Assembly (NCBI RefSeq): GCF_029210385.1
Contig: NZ_JARGDQ010000005.1
Location: forward strand, 124,001 to 188,000
Reading direction: 5' to 3'
From: Desulfurivibrio dismutans
GTDB taxonomy: Bacteria > Desulfobacterota > Desulfobulbia > Desulfobulbales > Desulfurivibrionaceae
DNA length: 64,000 bases
Both the position numbers and the translations under genes were made by a program. Below the pieces are notes generated by a model. That model worked only from the letters and a program-made list of their open reading frames with translations. It was not told the DNA's origin and did not search any database. This document shows, piece after piece, positions 8,441 through 17,101 of this stretch (positions are counted from its first letter, which is position 1; the number at the start of each line of letters is the position of its first letter).

Positions 8441-8821
8441 TCATTTTTTGCCGCCCCAAAGCACCCGGGCGAACATTTGCAGACCGGCGGTAACGCCGCC
8501 GACCCCGCTGATGACCGGGCGGACCGAATCTCTCAGGGCCTGGGAAGTCAGCAGTAAAGTGTCCCCGGCCCGGCGGACGGCCCGGATTGCCTCATCGGTT
8601 TCTTCCAGTTTGGCTGTGCAGGAGGCCGCCAGCAGTTCCACCTCGGCAGCGCCAGCGGTGATTTTTCTGCTCATCGGAACCCATTCCCGTTCCAGTACCT
8701 GCAGGGTTTCTTCCGCTTTTTTATAGGTCCGCTTTAGTTGGAGCAGGGTGGGCACCAAAACGGCGGTCAGAATCAGGATGCTACCGGCGGTGAAAATCAG
8801 GAAAATATCCAGCGGTGTCAC
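8441..8821 (-). CDS. Single-pass membrane protein with coiled-coil tail (DUF948-like)
   Basis: A 126-residue protein with a transmembrane helix at about residues 6-28 and a long helical region containing ALRDSVRPVISG, which resembles the DUF948/YtxG-like proteins often encoded beside YtxH genes. I chose the GTG at 8821 because GGAGGAG sits directly upstream at proper distance, whereas the longer reading frame has no ribosome site. It is separated from the YtxH gene by 34 bp and probably cotranscribed with it. Function is not known. The family assignment is moderate, based on length, topology and neighbour. Confidence 0.68.
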   Translation of the reverse strand: MTPLDIFLIFTAGSILILTAVLVPTLLQLKRTYKKAEETLQVLEREWVPMSRKITAGAAEVELLAASCTAKLEETDEAIRAVRRAGDTLLLTSQALRDSVRPVISGVGGVTAGLQMFARVLWGGKK

Positions 8822-8997
8822 AACTTCTCCTCCCGGCGGCTTGTTTGAGTAAGTGCCGGTGACGGTACCGGCGGGCAGCATGCAAGCAGTTTGTTGTGGC
8901 CGTTCACCGGCCCTGACATCTGCTGCTCAACGCTTGCAGTTTATCACACCCGGATGGCAATCAGGAAGCGCTGTAAGCGAAATTTTTGGCGAATTTA

Positions 8998-10383
8998 TTA
9001 TTTTTTTTGCAGGCCGTATTTTTTTATTTTGTACTGCAGTAGGCTTTTGGTAATACCGAGGTTGTCGGCGGCCCGGGTTTGCACATAATCGGCTTTGGCT
9101 AAGGCCTCGGCCACCATTTTTTTCTCGATGGTGTTCAGGATCTCGGGTAGTGGGGTGTCGGGGGGAATGCACTGCTCAAGTTGCAGGTTGTCACCCCAGC
9201 CGTCGCCGGGCTGGTCGCTGGTGTTTTCCGGTTGCACGTCCTCCGGGGTGATTACTTCGTTGCTGCAAAGTACGGCGGCGCGTTCGATGGCGTTCTCAAG
9301 TTCGCGAATATTGCCCTCCCAGGGCAGCGTGCCGAGCAGGCTGATGGTTTCCGGCTGAATCTGCAGGCCGGGACGATGCAACTCCCGGGCAAATTTGGCC
9401 ACGAAGTGTTTTGCCAGCATGGGGATGTCGTCGGTTCTTTCCCGCAACGGCGGCAGGTGGATATGAACCACGTTGAGCCGGTAGTAGAGATCTTCACGGA
9501 ATTTTCCCGTCTCCACCTCTTCCTTGAGGTCCTTGTTGGTGGCGGCTATGATACGTACGTCGACCTTGATGGTGCGACTGCCGCCCACCCGCTCAAAGGT
9601 GCGTTCCTGAATGACCCGCAGCAGTTTGACCTGCAGGCTGAGCGGCATTTCGCCCACTTCATCCAGGAACAGGGTGCCACCGTCGGCCAGCTCGAAGCGG
9701 CCTTTACGCAGGGCAACGGCGCCGGTGAAAGCCCCTTTTTCGTGGCCGAACAACTCGCTTTCCAGCAGGCTTTCCGGTAACCCGGCACAGTTTAACGAAA
9801 TAAACGGGGCTTCGCAGCGGCGGCTGTTGCTGTGCACCGCTCGGGCCACCAGTTCTTTGCCGGTGCCGGACTCGCCGGTGATCAGGACCGAGGTAGGGGT
9901 GGGGGCCACTTTTTCGATCAGGCCGTAAATCTCCCGCATACGCGGGTTTTTGCCCACCATTCTGGCGTATGAGGTGCGCTCACTGATTTCGGCCCGCAGC
10001 CGGGTGTTTTCGCGGACCACCTCATAATGTTCGACCGCCTTGCGGATGCTCACCAGCAACTCGTCGTTGTCAAAAGGCTTGGTCAGATAGTTGAAGGCTC
10101 CCGTCCGCATGGCGGCCACCGCCTTTTCCACCTCGCCGAAGGCGGTGATCATGATCACCGGTAGGGACGGATTGATGCTTTTGACGGTTTTTAACAGCTC
10201 CAGGCCGTCCATCCCGGGCATCCGCATATCAGTGATGATCAGGTCAAGATCGGTCTGTCGGGCGATCTTGAGAGCTTCTTCGGCGCTGGCGGCTGTAAAG
10301 GTTTCGTAGCCTTCATCCCGCAACAGCTCGGAGAGGATCACCAGATAGTTCGGCTCGTCATCGACGACCAGAATGGTTTGCAT
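8998..10383 (-). CDS. Sigma-54-dependent NtrC-family response regulator
   Basis: The 461-residue protein has three domains. The receiver domain (1-120) has DD near residue 8-9, the phospho-acceptor Asp in IITDMRMPG near residue 53, and a conserved K in YLTKPFDN. The AAA+ domain (about 140-380) carries Walker A GESGTGKE, the sigma-54 contact loop GAFTGA, Walker B and the R-finger region. A Fis-type helix-turn-helix ends the protein. It activates transcription from -24/-12 promoters when phosphorylated. No histidine kinase is adjacent, so its partner is elsewhere. It follows a gene-free stretch with four hairpins. Confidence 0.93.
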   Translation of the reverse strand: MQTILVVDDEPNYLVILSELLRDEGYETFTAASAEEALKIARQTDLDLIITDMRMPGMDGLELLKTVKSINPSLPVIMITAFGEVEKAVAAMRTGAFNYLTKPFDNDELLVSIRKAVEHYEVVRENTRLRAEISERTSYARMVGKNPRMREIYGLIEKVAPTPTSVLITGESGTGKELVARAVHSNSRRCEAPFISLNCAGLPESLLESELFGHEKGAFTGAVALRKGRFELADGGTLFLDEVGEMPLSLQVKLLRVIQERTFERVGGSRTIKVDVRIIAATNKDLKEEVETGKFREDLYYRLNVVHIHLPPLRERTDDIPMLAKHFVAKFARELHRPGLQIQPETISLLGTLPWEGNIRELENAIERAAVLCSNEVITPEDVQPENTSDQPGDGWGDNLQLEQCIPPDTPLPEILNTIEKKMVAEALAKADYVQTRAADNLGITKSLLQYKIKKYGLQKK

Positions 10384-10421
10384 GGTCTTTTCCCGGACTT
10401 GATTTGACTTAATGAATCCGC

Positions 10422-10581
10422 AAAAAGTCCGTCCATGGACTTTTTGCTACCCGGAAAGCGAAAACGCGGCTTCTGCTTTCCTTGCAAATCAATAGCTTAC
10501 AAGCAATCTATTGATTTGCGCGCCCATCTATGGGGACGCGGAGGGCACTTTCGATGACTTCTTGCGAAGTCATCGAAAGTG
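10422..10581. repeat. Cluster of four hairpins between the NtrC-like gene and the PHP gene
   Basis: Four inverted repeats follow each other. They are AAAAAGTCC/GGACTTTTT (10422-10445), GGAAAGC/GCTTTCC (10453-10481), GCAAATCAATAG/CTATTGATTTGC (10484-10519), and a perfect 16-bp stem with a four-base TTGC loop (10546-10581). The last one contains the stop codon of the PHP gene. The first and last carry motifs found again at 36639-36690. The first could terminate transcription in both directions. Confidence 0.8.
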
Positions 10582-11463
10582 GTTGAGGGGGGCCGCCTGG
10601 CCGAACTTCCCTTGGCCTGTTTGCAGGGCAATAAAATCGCACAACTCTTGGTAACAGGCAAAAGGGGTGCGCCCACTGCGACAGTTGCCGCCCAGCGGGG
10701 CGCCATTGGGCAGCGTTTCGTGAAAATCGGTTCCCCCGGTGACCAGCAAACGGTGTTCGGCTGCCAGTCGCAACAACTGCTGGTGTTGTTTGTGGCTGTG
10801 GGCTGGATAATGGATTTCCAGCCCGGCCAGTCCGGCCTGGCATAACTCCGGCAGCAGTTCCGGCAGGTTGTTGAGGTCGGCATCGTTGACCGCCGGGTGG
10901 GCCAAGACTGCGGCGCCGCCGGCCCTGCTGATCATCCGGATGGCATCCAGGGCGTGAATGCGGGAACTGTTTACGTAGGCGGCTGCACCCCGGCGCAGGT
11001 AACGATAGAAAGCTTCCTGGAAGGAGCTAACTACCCCCATGCGCACCAGGGCCCGGGCGATATGGGGGCGCCCCACCTGACCATCCTGCTGAAATTTCAG
11101 GTCGAAGTAATTGATGTCAATCCCCATTTCGTTGAGCCTGGTTAAAATGTCCAGATTGCGCTGATGGCGGGCTCGCTGTAGTTCTTTCAGGCTCCGATTG
11201 AGATTGGTGTCGGTATGGTCCAGGCCGTAACCAAGAATATGCATGGAACTCAGTTGGTGCCAGGCGCTGATTTCAATCCCCCCCAGCACCTGGAGCGGTT
11301 TGTCGGCGGCGTAGGCAAAAAAGGAGGGCAGGCCGGCCACGGTGTCGTGGTCGGTGAGGGCCAGGACTTGCAGGCCGCGCTGCAGGGCGAGATCGATAAG
11401 CTCCTCGGGGGTCAGGGCTCCATCGGAGAAAGTCGAGTGAGTATGTAAATCTATCCAGCTCAT
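10570..11463 (-). CDS. PHP-domain phosphoesterase (RNase AM/YciV-like)
   Basis: A 297-residue metal-dependent phosphoesterase. The N-terminal DLHTHSTFSDG motif and the later TDHDTVAG provide PHP metal ligands. AHPAVND and the TDFHE motif near the C-terminus complete the site. Family members such as E. coli YciV (RnmAM) hydrolyse 3',5'-nucleotide bisphosphates and trim RNA 5' ends. Start: the ATG at 11463 puts the first metal motif at residue 5, as in the family, and the longer in-frame version adds an uncharacteristic N-terminus. The stop codon lies inside a 16-bp hairpin that may terminate the message. Confidence 0.87.
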   Translation of the reverse strand: MSWIDLHTHSTFSDGALTPEELIDLALQRGLQVLALTDHDTVAGLPSFFAYAADKPLQVLGGIEISAWHQLSSMHILGYGLDHTDTNLNRSLKELQRARHQRNLDILTRLNEMGIDINYFDLKFQQDGQVGRPHIARALVRMGVVSSFQEAFYRYLRRGAAAYVNSSRIHALDAIRMISRAGGAAVLAHPAVNDADLNNLPELLPELCQAGLAGLEIHYPAHSHKQHQQLLRLAAEHRLLVTGGTDFHETLPNGAPLGGNCRSGRTPFACYQELCDFIALQTGQGKFGQAAPLNHFR

Positions 11464-11591
11464 GGAGTGGTAGTTCCGTCGTTCGGGTCGCTGGCAGCAA
11501 GAAAAACGCTTGCCGAGGTGGCGATATTTTGTGATATTGATCGTGGATTGTACCACATTAGCCGGGCAAATTTGACAACTTTAATGGTCTT

Positions 11592-11642
11592 GCAAAAAAC
11601 CATCAAACGTTTTGTTCGGTAACGTGTTAACCGCAAGCTGTC
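11592..11642 (-). repeat. 51-bp dispersed repeat, degenerate copy D
   Basis: On the minus strand, the right-hand 32 bases match copy B at about 25 of 32 positions and end in the same GGTTTTTTGC block. The left part is diverged. The following bases resemble those after copy C (GCAAGRCCA). The copy sits in the divergent gap between the PHP gene and pilT, which shows no clear promoter. Confidence 0.4.
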
Positions 11643-11708
11643 ACGCGCGCTCCAGTGCCGCCACCGATGCGGTCGCCGACAAATTTAATTACAAAGGAAC
11701 TCTTTGCC

Positions 11709-12791
11709 ATGGCTCAGATCGATGCGTTTTTTAAATTGATGCACGACCAGGGTGCTTCCGACCTCCATATGGTTTCCGGGCAGCAGCCGGTTTTGCGGAT
11801 CCGCGGCGACATGGAAAAGGTTAAATATAACGTCATGGAAAATGACACCCTTAAATCCATGCTCTACGAAATCGTTTCCGAGGAAAAAATCAAGGTCTTC
11901 GAGGAAACCGGCGATATCGATTTCGGTTATGAGATCCCCGGGCTGGCTCGATACCGTGGCAATCTTTTCATGCAGAAAAACGGGATCGGGGCGGTTTTTC
12001 GTGAAATTCCCAGTGAGATCCTGGGCTGTGATCAGTTGGGGCTACCGGCGGTGGTCTCCCGCCTGGCCACCCTTCCCAAAGGAATGGTGCTGGTTACCGG
12101 TCCCACCGGCAGCGGCAAATCCACCACCCTGGCGGCCATTATCGATCAGGCCAACAAAACCCGCAAGGACCATATTCTCACCATTGAGGATCCCATTGAA
12201 TTCGTCCATAAAAGCCATAACTGTATTGTCAACCACCGGGAGGTTGGGCTGCATACCCAAAGTTTTTCCTCTGCCCTGCGCGGGGCTTTGCGTGAAGACC
12301 CGGACATCATTCTGGTGGGCGAAATGCGGGACCTGGAAACCATCAGCCTGGCCATGGAAGCGGCCATGACCGGGCATCTGGTTTTTGGCACCCTGCACAC
12401 CCTGAACGCCAACAAGACCGTGGACCGGATCATTGAGATTTTCCCTTCCAACCAGCAGGCCCAGGTGCGCTCAACTTTGGCTGACGCTTTGAAGGCGGTG
12501 GTGTCCCAGAACCTCTTTAAACGCATCGACAAAAAAGGCCGCTGTGCCGCCCTGGAAATTCTCATCTGCACCCCGGCGGTGCGCAACCTGATCCGGGAGG
12601 GCAAGACCTACCAGATCCCCTCTGCCATGCAGACTGGCAAAAAATTCGGCATGCAGACCCTGGATGACGCTATCATGGATGTGCTGCAGAAAGGCTGGAT
12701 TTCCGGTGAGGACGCCTACATCAACGCCATTGAAAAAAGCAAATTCGTACAGTATCTGAAAACCCCGCCGGCGGACTTTACCGACGCCTGA
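11709..12791 (+). CDS. pilT: Type IV pilus retraction ATPase PilT
   Basis: A 360-residue hexameric ATPase that powers pilus depolymerisation and so twitching motility or DNA uptake. The N-terminal ASDLHMVSGQQP motif is the PAS-like PilT signature. The Walker A is GPTGSGKSTT near residue 135, followed by the Asp-box and the Walker B-like REDPDIILVGEMRD near 205. The His box GHLVFGTLHT follows. I chose the ATG at 11709, with AAAGGAA upstream. The neighbouring comEC gene encodes the DNA-uptake channel, and both could act in natural transformation. No other pilus gene lies nearby, and PilU is the main alternative assignment. Confidence 0.92.
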   Translation: MAQIDAFFKLMHDQGASDLHMVSGQQPVLRIRGDMEKVKYNVMENDTLKSMLYEIVSEEKIKVFEETGDIDFGYEIPGLARYRGNLFMQKNGIGAVFREIPSEILGCDQLGLPAVVSRLATLPKGMVLVTGPTGSGKSTTLAAIIDQANKTRKDHILTIEDPIEFVHKSHNCIVNHREVGLHTQSFSSALRGALREDPDIILVGEMRDLETISLAMEAAMTGHLVFGTLHTLNANKTVDRIIEIFPSNQQAQVRSTLADALKAVVSQNLFKRIDKKGRCAALEILICTPAVRNLIREGKTYQIPSAMQTGKKFGMQTLDDAIMDVLQKGWISGEDAYINAIEKSKFVQYLKTPPADFTDA

Positions 12792-12793
12792 GC

Positions 12794-12824
12794 AATTGCC
12801 TGGCAATTCCCCGTGATCGCTTAC
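12794..12824. repeat. Short palindrome plus motif shared with the rsmE insertion
   Basis: AATTGCC-T-GGCAATT (12794-12808) is a perfect 7-bp stem. The following 16 bases (12809-12824, CCCCGTGATCGCTTAC) match the inverted sequence at 2478-2493 in rsmE at 15 of 16 positions and resemble the valS hairpin arm. It lies in the 79-bp gap where pilT and comEC converge. Confidence 0.5.
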
Positions 12825-12870
12825 CTCCTGCCCCTCCCCCGTGAGTTAGTTGCGTCCCCGTTGATGCTAC

Positions 12871-15480
12871 TCAATGGCGGCTGGGGCGGCACTGCAGTTT
12901 TGTTCCGTCGGTGGTGCAGATTACGGTGCCATAGCGGCCGGTGGTCATTACCGCATACCCCTGCTGTTGCCAGGAATTGAGTCGTTGTTGATCCACCCGC
13001 TGTTCGTTGTCGGAAACGATGATATAATCCGGATCGGTGATGCGGATGAACTCCGGGGCCATGGAGGAGCGGCGCCCGTGGTGGGAGGCTGCCAGCACCC
13101 GGAACCGGAATCGGTCGCCGTGTTCTGCCGCCAGTCGCCGCTCCTGTTCCATCCCGATATCGCCGGGCAGCAGAAAAGAAATCTCTCCGTGCCGATAGCT
13201 GATGATCAGACTCTGATCGTTGACTGGGTCTGCCAGGGGTGGGTTGAAATCGGTTGGCCCTTGCAGGTGAAAATCGGCCACATTTTTCATGATGACCGGT
13301 TGGGTGGCGTTATTGGTCGCCTGGCCGGCCAGGACCTGGCCGCTTTCTTCCGGTATTCTGACCTCAATCCCCAGCTCTTCGGCCAGGGCCAGCAGGGCCC
13401 GGTACTCTCGACTGCCGTCCGGGCGGCCGTTAATCCACAGAACTTGCGGCCGGAAGTGCTGCAGCAGAAAGGGGATGCCGTTGAAATGATCGGCGTGTGG
13501 GTGGCTGATCACCACCGCCTCCAGGCGTTTGATCCGCCGTTGCCGGAGAAAGGGGGCGATCAGCTGTTCGCCCACGTCGGTACTCAGGGTGGCCGGCCCG
13601 CCGCCGTCCACCAGGAAGTTCCGGTTGCCGGGCATCTCCACCACGGTGGCCTTGCCGTGGCCCACCTCAATGAAGCTGACTCGGCTGTTGGGTTCCTGTT
13701 GCCTTTGCCACTGGTGATAAACGGGCAGCAGGACCAGCAGCAGCGCCATCATGGCGGCGGCAACCGGGAAGGCGGCATGACGGCGCGCCAGGGCCAGAGT
13801 CATCAGCAAAATTCCCCAGCATAGAAACTCCGCTGTTGACGGCGGGGCCAGGTAAAAAAAACTGCCCGGCAATTCCGCCAGCCAAACGGTCAGGCTGACG
13901 GTGAGGTCCAGGCCACGGCTGGCGGCGGTTAGCAATAGTTCGGCCAGCCCGGTGAGCAGGGCGCTTTCGCTGACGGCGGCCAGGAACAGCCCAACCAACG
14001 CCAGCGGCAGGGTCCAGAAGAAGATCAGCGGGGTGGCCAGTAGGGTGGTCAGCGGACTGAGCAGCGAAACCCGATGAAAGTGATACATGGCCAGCGGGGC
14101 GGTGACCAGGGTGGCCACGGTTGAAACCAGCAAACTGGTGATGACCCAGAAGAGCAGTTGTCGGCCGGCGGTGGTGGTTGCCTGGTAGCGGTCCTGCAGG
14201 GCCGGCGCCAGCATGATTATGCCGGCGGTGGCGGCAAAGGAAAGCTGAAACGAGGCCCCGAACAGGGCCGTCGGGTCCAGCGCCAGGATAATTATCGCCG
14301 CCAGGGCCAGATTGTTGAGGCTGCACCACTGGCGGTCACTCAGCACCGCCGCCATGAAAACCAGGGTCATGATCAGGGCCCGCAGGGCAGGTGGTTGCAG
14401 GCCGGTAATCAGGGCATAGCCGATAATGGGGACCAGGGCCAGCAGCAGAGCGGCTTTGCGAACATGAATGGTTTGTAGCAGGTAAGAGGAGCGTTTGAGC
14501 AGCCATTCCGCCGCGGCCATGCTGAGCAGGGCGATCAATCCCAGGTGCATGCCGGAAATGGCCAGCAAGTGCATGGCGCCGCCGGCCTTGAAAGCCTCCA
14601 GGGTGGCGGCTTCAATGCCACTGCGATCACCGATGAGCAAGGCTCGGAGTACCGGCAGGTTTTCTTCTGCCGCCAGGTGCCGGTTCAACAATTCACTGGC
14701 CCTGGTACGCAGCCGTTCCGGCAGATACGTCAGTCGGTGGCGGAAGCTTTCCGGGGCAGGTTCATTTATTTGGGCCAGTTGCAAAGGATTGGCCAGCCAG
14801 CCGCTCAGGTGAATGCCGCGATGGGCCAGAAACTGCCGGTAGTCGAAAGCGCCCGGGACTGCGAAAGCACGCACCGGGCCTATTTGGGCCCGCACCATCA
14901 GGCGGTCGCCGGGTTTTATCTCCTGCTCGAGTGGGCCGTTGACGGTCAACTGAACCAGGCCATGGGTAGCGGTGGCGCCCGCCGATCGGTGCAATTCCTC
15001 GGCCGCCAGCACCAGCCTGGTGCGTTCTCCGTTTTGGCGGGGCAATTCCTGTGCAACACCAACCAGCACCACATCATGAGAATCCTGGCCCGTTGCCTTG
15101 AGCTGCTGGTGGGACGTCAGCTGGTTGTAAAGATGGCTCGGGGTGGGGGGCAGGGTCAGCTGGGGGCGGGCCAGGTTGTAGCCGGCGCTAAAGAAGATCA
15201 GCAGCAGCAGAGTGAACAGGTACGGCGATCTGGGCAGGGCGGGGGGCCAGGTTGGCCACCGGCGGAAATTCACCCAAGTGAGCGAAGCCGGGATCAGCCG
15301 CAGCAGGAGCGGTCGCAGAATGATAACCAGGAGCCACAAGAGGACGGCTAGCGGGGGGATGATTGTTGTGGCCGGTGGCAACTCCAGCCAACCGGCGGTG
15401 GCGATGCCGGCGGTTAAGGACAGGACTGGTAATACCAGGCGGCCGGGCAGGGGGCTGGCGGGGGCGATCGGGGGGGCCAT
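12871..15480 (-). CDS. comEC: DNA internalization channel protein ComEC/Rec2
   Basis: An 869-residue polytopic inner-membrane protein. The N-terminus has two or three helices and a DUF4131-type OB domain. The centre is the ComEC/Rec2 membrane domain, including LLIGDRSGIE and GAMHLLAISGMHLGL. The C-terminal third is a metallo-beta-lactamase-like domain with DGGG and HPHADHFNG. In competent bacteria ComEC carries single-stranded DNA into the cytoplasm, and the C-terminal domain is thought to degrade the second strand. The gene starts 13 bp after the sigma-factor stop, which suggests cotranscription. The pairing with pilT across the convergent border supports a possible uptake system. Confidence 0.94.
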   Translation of the reverse strand: MAPPIAPASPLPGRLVLPVLSLTAGIATAGWLELPPATTIIPPLAVLLWLLVIILRPLLLRLIPASLTWVNFRRWPTWPPALPRSPYLFTLLLLIFFSAGYNLARPQLTLPPTPSHLYNQLTSHQQLKATGQDSHDVVLVGVAQELPRQNGERTRLVLAAEELHRSAGATATHGLVQLTVNGPLEQEIKPGDRLMVRAQIGPVRAFAVPGAFDYRQFLAHRGIHLSGWLANPLQLAQINEPAPESFRHRLTYLPERLRTRASELLNRHLAAEENLPVLRALLIGDRSGIEAATLEAFKAGGAMHLLAISGMHLGLIALLSMAAAEWLLKRSSYLLQTIHVRKAALLLALVPIIGYALITGLQPPALRALIMTLVFMAAVLSDRQWCSLNNLALAAIIILALDPTALFGASFQLSFAATAGIIMLAPALQDRYQATTTAGRQLLFWVITSLLVSTVATLVTAPLAMYHFHRVSLLSPLTTLLATPLIFFWTLPLALVGLFLAAVSESALLTGLAELLLTAASRGLDLTVSLTVWLAELPGSFFYLAPPSTAEFLCWGILLMTLALARRHAAFPVAAAMMALLLVLLPVYHQWQRQQEPNSRVSFIEVGHGKATVVEMPGNRNFLVDGGGPATLSTDVGEQLIAPFLRQRRIKRLEAVVISHPHADHFNGIPFLLQHFRPQVLWINGRPDGSREYRALLALAEELGIEVRIPEESGQVLAGQATNNATQPVIMKNVADFHLQGPTDFNPPLADPVNDQSLIISYRHGEISFLLPGDIGMEQERRLAAEHGDRFRFRVLAASHHGRRSSMAPEFIRITDPDYIIVSDNEQRVDQQRLNSWQQQGYAVMTTGRYGTVICTTDGTKLQCRPSRH

Positions 15481-15493
15481 GGGCAGCCCCGAT

Positions 15494-16831
15494 CTAGTCG
15501 AGAAAGTTTTTCAGTTTTTCCCGGCGACTGGAATGGCGTAGACGGTTTAATGCCTTTTTTTCGATCTGGCGGATGCGTTCGCGGGAGACGTTGAAGCGTT
15601 TGCCGATTTCTTCCAGGGTGTATTCGGCGTCTTCGCCGATGCCGAAGCGCAGCCGGATGATTTTTTCCTCTCGCGGGCTGAGGGTGGAGAGAATAGTGGT
15701 GACCCGCTCCGCTAACTGATTACCCTTGACCGCTTCGTAAGGCGAAACCGATTCCTGGTTTTCGAGAAAATCGCCCAGGGTGGAGTCATCATCACCCACC
15801 GGGGTTTCCAGGGAGATGGGTTCCCGGGATGCCTCAAAAATAGCCAGGATCTTTTCCATCGGCAGGCCGGTTTTTTCGGAGATTTCCGCCGGGGTCGGCT
15901 CCCGTCCCAGCTCTTTGAGCAGAGAATAAAAGGCTTTGAAAAACTGGCTGCGCAGTTCCAGAAAATGGACCGGCAGGCGGATGGTCCGGGTCTTGTCGAG
16001 AATGGCCCGGGTGATGGCCTGGCGGATCCACCAGCTGGCATAGGTGCTGAATTTGTTGCCTTTGGTGTAGTCGAAGCGAAACACCGCTCGCATCAGGCCC
16101 AGGTTGCCTTCCTGGATCAGGTCGGCCAGGGTCAGGCCCTGGTGCATGTAACGCTTGGCAATGCTTACCACCAGCCGCAGGTTGGCCTTGATCATGGCAT
16201 CCTTGGCCACCTCGATGGAGCGGGCGTAAAGCTCGATCCGGCAGTAGCATTGGCGCAGCCGCTTTTTGTCCGGATACTTGCGGCAGATGGCGGTCATGCT
16301 GCGCACCATGTTGTTTAGGTGCCGTTTTTTGGGCTTTAAGGTGGGATCTCTTTTTTCCCACATTTCAATGCGCTCTGCCAGCTCTTTCATTTCCGCCAGG
16401 CCGGAGCGGTCTTTACGGATGGCGTTGATGATGGCGTTGAAGCCTTCTCGAATGGTTTTGGAATATTTTTCTTCCTCTTCCGGGGTCAGCAGGTCAAACT
16501 GCCCCATTTCCCTGAGGTAGGTGGTGGTGGTTTCTTCTGGTTCGGCCAGATCCTCCCGCCCGGCAATCTTGGCGGCCAGCGGCTCTTCATCATCCATGTC
16601 GGATGCATCATCCTGGTCCTTGTCGTCCAGGCGCTTGCCGTCCAGGTTTTTCTTGCCGCCGTGCTTATCGTGGGTGATGACTTCGATGTTGTGTTCCTGC
16701 AGAAAATCAAAAATGCCGTCGATGGCATCAGGATCATTGTCGTCGGGAATCAGGTCGTTGAGAAAGGAAAGGGTGATGCAGCCGTCGTCCTTGCCGGCTT
16801 CAAGCAACTTGTTTTTGATGTTGGCGGACAC
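15494..16831 (-). CDS. rpoD: Primary-type RNA polymerase sigma-70 factor
   Basis: The 445-residue protein has region 1.1 (LNDLIPDD to about residue 50), an acidic linker, region 1.2 (TTTYLREMG), region 2 with the -10 recognition stretch GNKFSTYASWWIRQAI, region 3 and region 4 ending in RERIRQIEKKALNRLRHSSR. The ending is like that of housekeeping RpoD. It is much shorter than E. coli RpoD (613) because the non-conserved insert between regions 1.2 and 2.1 is small. I chose the GTG at 16831, with AGGAG nine bases upstream. Primary RpoD genes often neighbour dnaG, which is absent here, so a group 2 paralogue is also possible. Confidence 0.85.
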   Translation of the reverse strand: MSANIKNKLLEAGKDDGCITLSFLNDLIPDDNDPDAIDGIFDFLQEHNIEVITHDKHGGKKNLDGKRLDDKDQDDASDMDDEEPLAAKIAGREDLAEPEETTTTYLREMGQFDLLTPEEEEKYSKTIREGFNAIINAIRKDRSGLAEMKELAERIEMWEKRDPTLKPKKRHLNNMVRSMTAICRKYPDKKRLRQCYCRIELYARSIEVAKDAMIKANLRLVVSIAKRYMHQGLTLADLIQEGNLGLMRAVFRFDYTKGNKFSTYASWWIRQAITRAILDKTRTIRLPVHFLELRSQFFKAFYSLLKELGREPTPAEISEKTGLPMEKILAIFEASREPISLETPVGDDDSTLGDFLENQESVSPYEAVKGNQLAERVTTILSTLSPREEKIIRLRFGIGEDAEYTLEEIGKRFNVSRERIRQIEKKALNRLRHSSRREKLKNFLD

Positions 16832-17101
16832 GTGGCGTTTCTCCTGGTTTCTGGCGGTGTTATCAAGCGCTTGCCGGGGTGGGGCCAGCTGATAATTGGC
16901 AAGGGGATGGTTCCCGCTTGGCTTAAGTATCGTCAAACACTATACACTAATAATAGATTGTCCAAAGGGCAAGGAGAAAAAGAAAAAACAACGATTGTGT
17001 GGAACATTGTAGACATTCATCTTGGACTGATATCTTTTTCGATGGTATGCTGGTCAAGCTATTAGCTGTAATTTTTCAACCATTTTTTGGGGAGCGGTGA
17101 A

